From Deltaproteobacteria bacterium (GTDB taxonomy: Bacteria > Myxococcota_A > UBA796 > UBA2385): DNA of 8,246 nucleotides. Below the pieces are notes generated by a model, which was given only the letters and a program-made list of their open reading frames with translations, did no database searches and was not told the DNA's origin. A program made the position numbers and the translations under genes. Where the stretch lies: contig WGAH01000596.1 of NCBI GenBank assembly GCA_015489145.1, positions 1 through 8,246 of the forward strand, given 5' to 3'. This document shows positions 6,436 through 8,246 of this stretch, piece after piece; the stretch's first letter is position 1, and every line of letters begins with the position of its first letter.

Positions 6436-6841
6436 TGGTGGAGGCGGCGGGAGTCGAACCCGCGTCCGAGACCGCTCGGCCGTGGCGTCTACGTGCGTAG
6501 CCCCGAGAATGCAGCCTCGACCGAGTCTCGGGGCCGGCCTTCGGTCGAGGTCGGTGGCGATGGGTCGCTGGGACCGTGCCCGGATGCCCCCTCGCGGAGG
6601 ACGGGCGCATGTTTTTCGTCCCCTGCCCTCACGCCACGGGAGGGGTCGGGACTAGCCAGGTCGTGACACGCCCGAACCTGGGACCCTGGCATCTCCAGGC
6701 CGGACGGCTCTCGCTACGCGGCGAGGGCGTAGTGCGCGTTGTTGTTGGCACTTATTGGGAATTCCCGGTGATTTACGAGGTTCCGAGTACCTCGGCACGC
6801 AGCCAGGACCGCCACGACCCCGTCGAGACCGTTTCGCCCCC
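6436..6841 (-). ncRNA. ssrA: tmRNA (transfer-messenger RNA), one-piece form
   Basis: This 406-nt RNA rescues ribosomes stalled on broken mRNAs and tags their products for proteolysis. The 3' part (6436 upward) reads GACGCGGGTTCGACTCCCGC then CGCCTCCACCA, a T arm and a CCA end encoded in the DNA. The 5' end is GGGGGCG, which pairs with CGCCUCC over seven bases including a G-U at the third pair, the alanine identity feature. The conserved UCUCGACGGGG follows near the 5' end. Next come a pseudoknot-like segment (CCGAGG..CCUCGUAAAUCACCGG), the resume context CCCAAUAAGU and the tag frame. The order is 5' tRNA half, tag, 3' tRNA half, so it is not the permuted two-piece form. SmpB, its protein partner, is not in the window. 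Confidence 0.97.
6714..6749 (-). other. tmRNA proteolysis-tag reading frame
   Basis: Starting from the GCC resume codon (6749-6747), the tag reads ANNNAHYALAA, then the stop TAG (6716-6714). The end YALAA matches the usual protease-recognition end (E. coli ANDENYALAA). The middle part has three Asn, Ala and His and no acidic residue. Confidence 0.9.
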
Positions 6842-6954
6842 ATGGTGGTGGGCAGGACCGGCAGGTGCGGCGTGACCTGCTGCTCGCACCCGGCGCGCGG
6901 GTGCGGAAGCGATTCGGCCTGCCAAAGAACGCGGGCGCCAGCGCCCGACAGGTG

Positions 6955-6983
6955 AACTTCACACCGGAAGGGCCTGGCGTCAA
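6955..6983 (-). promoter_or_regulatory. ssrA: Possible tmRNA promoter
   Basis: On the minus strand, TTGACG (6983-6978) matches five of six bases of a -35 element. At a 17-base spacing the -10 would be GAAGTT, which is poor. The palindrome GTGAA-C-TTCAC overlaps that -10 position. If this is right, a leader of about 100 bases would be removed by RNase P. Confidence 0.3.
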
Positions 6984-7115
6984 GGGCCTTTCGACCCGCG
7001 ACACCCCCGAGACGCGCCGGGCGCGGCCAACCGGACACCGCCGCTCCGCGCGCCCGTTCCTTTCCCGGCTCTCTCAGCGGGGCGACTCCGACCTACGGGA
7101 AGGGCCAAACCGCGC

Positions 7116-7121
7116 TATCCT
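7116..7121 (+). promoter_or_regulatory. Possible -10 element with near-leaderless start
   Basis: TATCCT lies nine bases before the ATG at 7131. A transcript starting six to nine bases past it would begin at or beside the ATG. No ribosome-binding site is seen before this ATG, unlike nearly every other gene here, which fits a leaderless mRNA. Confidence 0.35.
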
Positions 7122-7130
7122 CTGTCCACC

Positions 7131-7670
7131 ATGGCACCCGACAGCACCGACCCGCACCGCGATCACTTCGAGCGCCTGCTGCGGTCCAGCCCGCTGATGG
7201 CGGGCATGGACCTCGAGTCCCGGCAGGACCTCGCCGCGAGCTTCGTCCCCGTGGTCTTCCAGGAAGGCCAGGCCATCGTCCGCGCCGGCGAACGCGACCG
7301 ATCCCTCGGCATCATCCTCGCCGGCAGCGCCGTCGTGCGCGTCCACGCCGACGGGCGGGCCCTGGACGTGGCCCGGCTGGAGGGCGGCGACATCTTCGGC
7401 GAGATGGCCTTCTTCGACCGCGCCCGCCCGCGCTCGGCCGACGTGGTGGGCACCAGCGAGGGCGTCGCCGCCTTCCTGCCCCACGCCGCCTACGCCCAGC
7501 TCGCCCGGGCCGGAAGCCCCGCGGCCTCCTGCCTCGAGAAGAACGTCCTCGACATCCTCGCCTACCGGATGCGCGGCACCAACGACCAGCTCGCCGTCCT
7601 CCTCGGCGCCGCCCGCAGCGGCCGGCTCACCGGCGCCCTGCGCCGTTTCTTCGGTCGGAAGGAGGCCTGA
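7131..7670 (+). CDS. Cyclic-nucleotide-binding domain protein, no effector domain
   Basis: The 179-residue protein is one CRP/PKA-type cyclic-nucleotide-binding domain with short helical flanks. After an N-terminal helix (FERLLRSSPLMAGM) come the beta-roll strands (VVFQEGQAIVRAGERDRSLGIILAGSAVVRV) and the phosphate-binding cassette GGDIFGEMAFFDRARPRSADVV, with Glu91 for the ribose hydroxyl and Arg101 for the cyclic phosphate, both canonical. Binding of cAMP or cGMP is therefore plausible. Residues 130-179 are helical and end in RRFFGRKEA; no helix-turn-helix, kinase or membrane segment follows, so it is not a transcription factor by itself. The gene after it, one base on, has the same fold and is translationally coupled. 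The ATG lacks a ribosome-binding site. Its role may be as a regulatory subunit for a partner encoded elsewhere. Confidence 0.88.
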   Translation: MAPDSTDPHRDHFERLLRSSPLMAGMDLESRQDLAASFVPVVFQEGQAIVRAGERDRSLGIILAGSAVVRVHADGRALDVARLEGGDIFGEMAFFDRARPRSADVVGTSEGVAAFLPHAAYAQLARAGSPAASCLEKNVLDILAYRMRGTNDQLAVLLGAARSGRLTGALRRFFGRKEA

Positions 7671-7671
7671 C

Positions 7672-8226
7672 ATGGACTACGTGACCCGCCTGCTCAGCGA
7701 GGTCCCCGGCCTGCGGGACGCCTCCGAGGCCAGCCTGATGAACCTCGCCGGCCGCTTCCGGGTGAAGGTCCACCCGGCCGGCAGCGAGATCTGCAAGGAG
7801 GGCGAGCCCGCCGACCGCCTGTTCATCCTCGGCGACGGCGAGGTCGAGGTGATCAAGCGCGACCTGCGCGGCCGCCCCTACGTCGTCGCCACCCTCACCC
7901 CCGGCAGCCTGTTCGGCCACGTCGGCGTGCTCACCCTCAACGAGCGCACGGCCACCGTCCGCGCCCGCCGGGAGTGCGTCGCCGCCGAGATGTCGGCAGT
8001 GGCCCTGCGCGACCTGCTGCAGACCGGCCCCTTCACCCTCACCTCCCCCCTCCGGCGGGCGCTGATCATCGCGCTGAGCCGCCAGCTCGCCAGCGCCACC
8101 GCCACCACCTTCCAGCTCGCCGCCCGCGTCGGCCAGGCGGTGCCGCAACCCGCCGCGCGCCCCATCGAGGACGGCGACATGGAGGAGGCCGCCCGCCGGC
8201 TCCTCGCCGCCCACGGCCAGGTCTGA
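7672..8226 (+). CDS. Second cyclic-nucleotide-binding-fold protein, altered pocket
   Basis: This 184-residue protein has the same fold as its upstream neighbour: N-terminal helices (YVTRLLSEVPGLRDASEASL), a beta roll (HPAGSEICKEGEPADRLFILGDGEVEVIKRD) and a phosphate-binding cassette TPGSLFGHVGVLTLNERTATV. The ribose-binding Glu of the cassette is His83 and the Pro before the Arg is Glu91; Arg92 and the TA that follows are kept. Ligand binding may thus be lost or changed. No DNA-binding domain follows; residues 123-184 are helical with an Ala/Pro stretch and end EEAARRLLAAHGQV. GGAGG at 7661-7665, inside the upstream gene, lies six bases before the ATG, and one base separates the genes, which strongly suggests one operon. 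A heterodimer with the first protein is plausible but not shown. Confidence 0.87.
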   Translation: MDYVTRLLSEVPGLRDASEASLMNLAGRFRVKVHPAGSEICKEGEPADRLFILGDGEVEVIKRDLRGRPYVVATLTPGSLFGHVGVLTLNERTATVRARRECVAAEMSAVALRDLLQTGPFTLTSPLRRALIIALSRQLASATATTFQLAARVGQAVPQPAARPIEDGDMEEAARRLLAAHGQV

Positions 8227-8246
8227 CGAAAACCGCTTCGCAGCCC

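Larger units (their letters stand above)
6842..7130. other. 289-base spacer with several inverted repeats
   Basis: No gene is credible here. Four compact inverted repeats are present: GCAGGT/ACCTGC (6861-6866, 6875-6880), GCACCCG/CGGGTGC (6886-6892, 6898-6904), CGGGCGC/GCGCCCG (6932-6938, 6941-6947) and the short palindrome GTGAA-C-TTCAC (6952-6962). The spacer must hold the divergent promoters of the tmRNA and the cyclic-nucleotide-binding pair. Confidence 0.6.

Noticed and set aside
6436..6470. A tRNA-like end (GGGTTCGACTCCC with CCA)
   Set aside because: It is the 3' tRNA half of the tmRNA; there is no anticodon arm next to it.
6253..6666. Plus-strand open frames across the tmRNA
   Set aside because: They lie opposite a clear structural RNA, and their translations are low-complexity.
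6952..6962. GTGAA-C-TTCAC as a CRP or FNR binding site
   Set aside because: The half-sites and spacing do not match TGTGA-N6-TCACA or TTGAT-N4-ATCAA; kept only as an unassigned palindrome.

Overview
The window comes from a very GC-rich bacterial chromosome with strong G/C third positions. The best guess is a Myxococcota or related deltaproteobacterial genome. Four genes begin with a short signal peptide and lipobox, and one of these combines an Asp/Thr low-complexity tract, a MopE-type Asp-rich metal-binding segment and a CxxCH haem site, a style common in that group. This placement is inference from gene style, because no taxonomic marker gene is present.

Layout. Positions 1-309 (-): start of a lipoprotein cut by the window edge. 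540-2363 (-): one protein fusing BluB (makes 5,6-dimethylbenzimidazole from FMN) to CobT (activates that base for attachment to cobalamin). 2526-3809 (+): metallophosphoesterase lipoprotein of the purple acid phosphatase type. 3911-4210 (+): small Cys-rich lipoprotein of unknown role. 4335-5030 (+): Asp-rich, haem-binding lipoprotein. 5072-5308 (-): protein with two CDGSH iron-sulfur motifs, convergent with the previous gene. 5416-5808 (+): small alpha-helical DUF6483-like protein. 5809-6390: no credible gene, but three copies of an unnamed 28-nt repeat, two of them forming a long hairpin. 6436-6841 (-): a complete one-piece tmRNA (ssrA) with a readable tag frame, followed by a strong hairpin. 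6842-7130: no gene, but several compact inverted repeats. 7131-7670 and 7672-8226 (+): two tightly coupled proteins, each with a cyclic-nucleotide-binding fold and no DNA-binding domain.

How the genes relate. The only clear pathway unit is the BluB-CobT fusion, which supplies and activates the lower ligand of B12 in one polypeptide; no other cobalamin gene is visible. The three plus-strand lipoproteins at 2526-5030 are probably exported to the cell envelope; they are co-oriented, but each has its own ribosome-binding site and a gap of about 100-125 bases before it, so a shared operon is not shown. The two cyclic-nucleotide-binding genes form a real two-gene unit: one base separates them and the second ribosome-binding site lies inside the first gene. 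The tmRNA is a housekeeping trans-translation gene whose tag differs from the familiar enterobacterial one. The least explained parts are the 28-nt repeat region beside the tmRNA and the degenerate second cyclic-nucleotide pocket.
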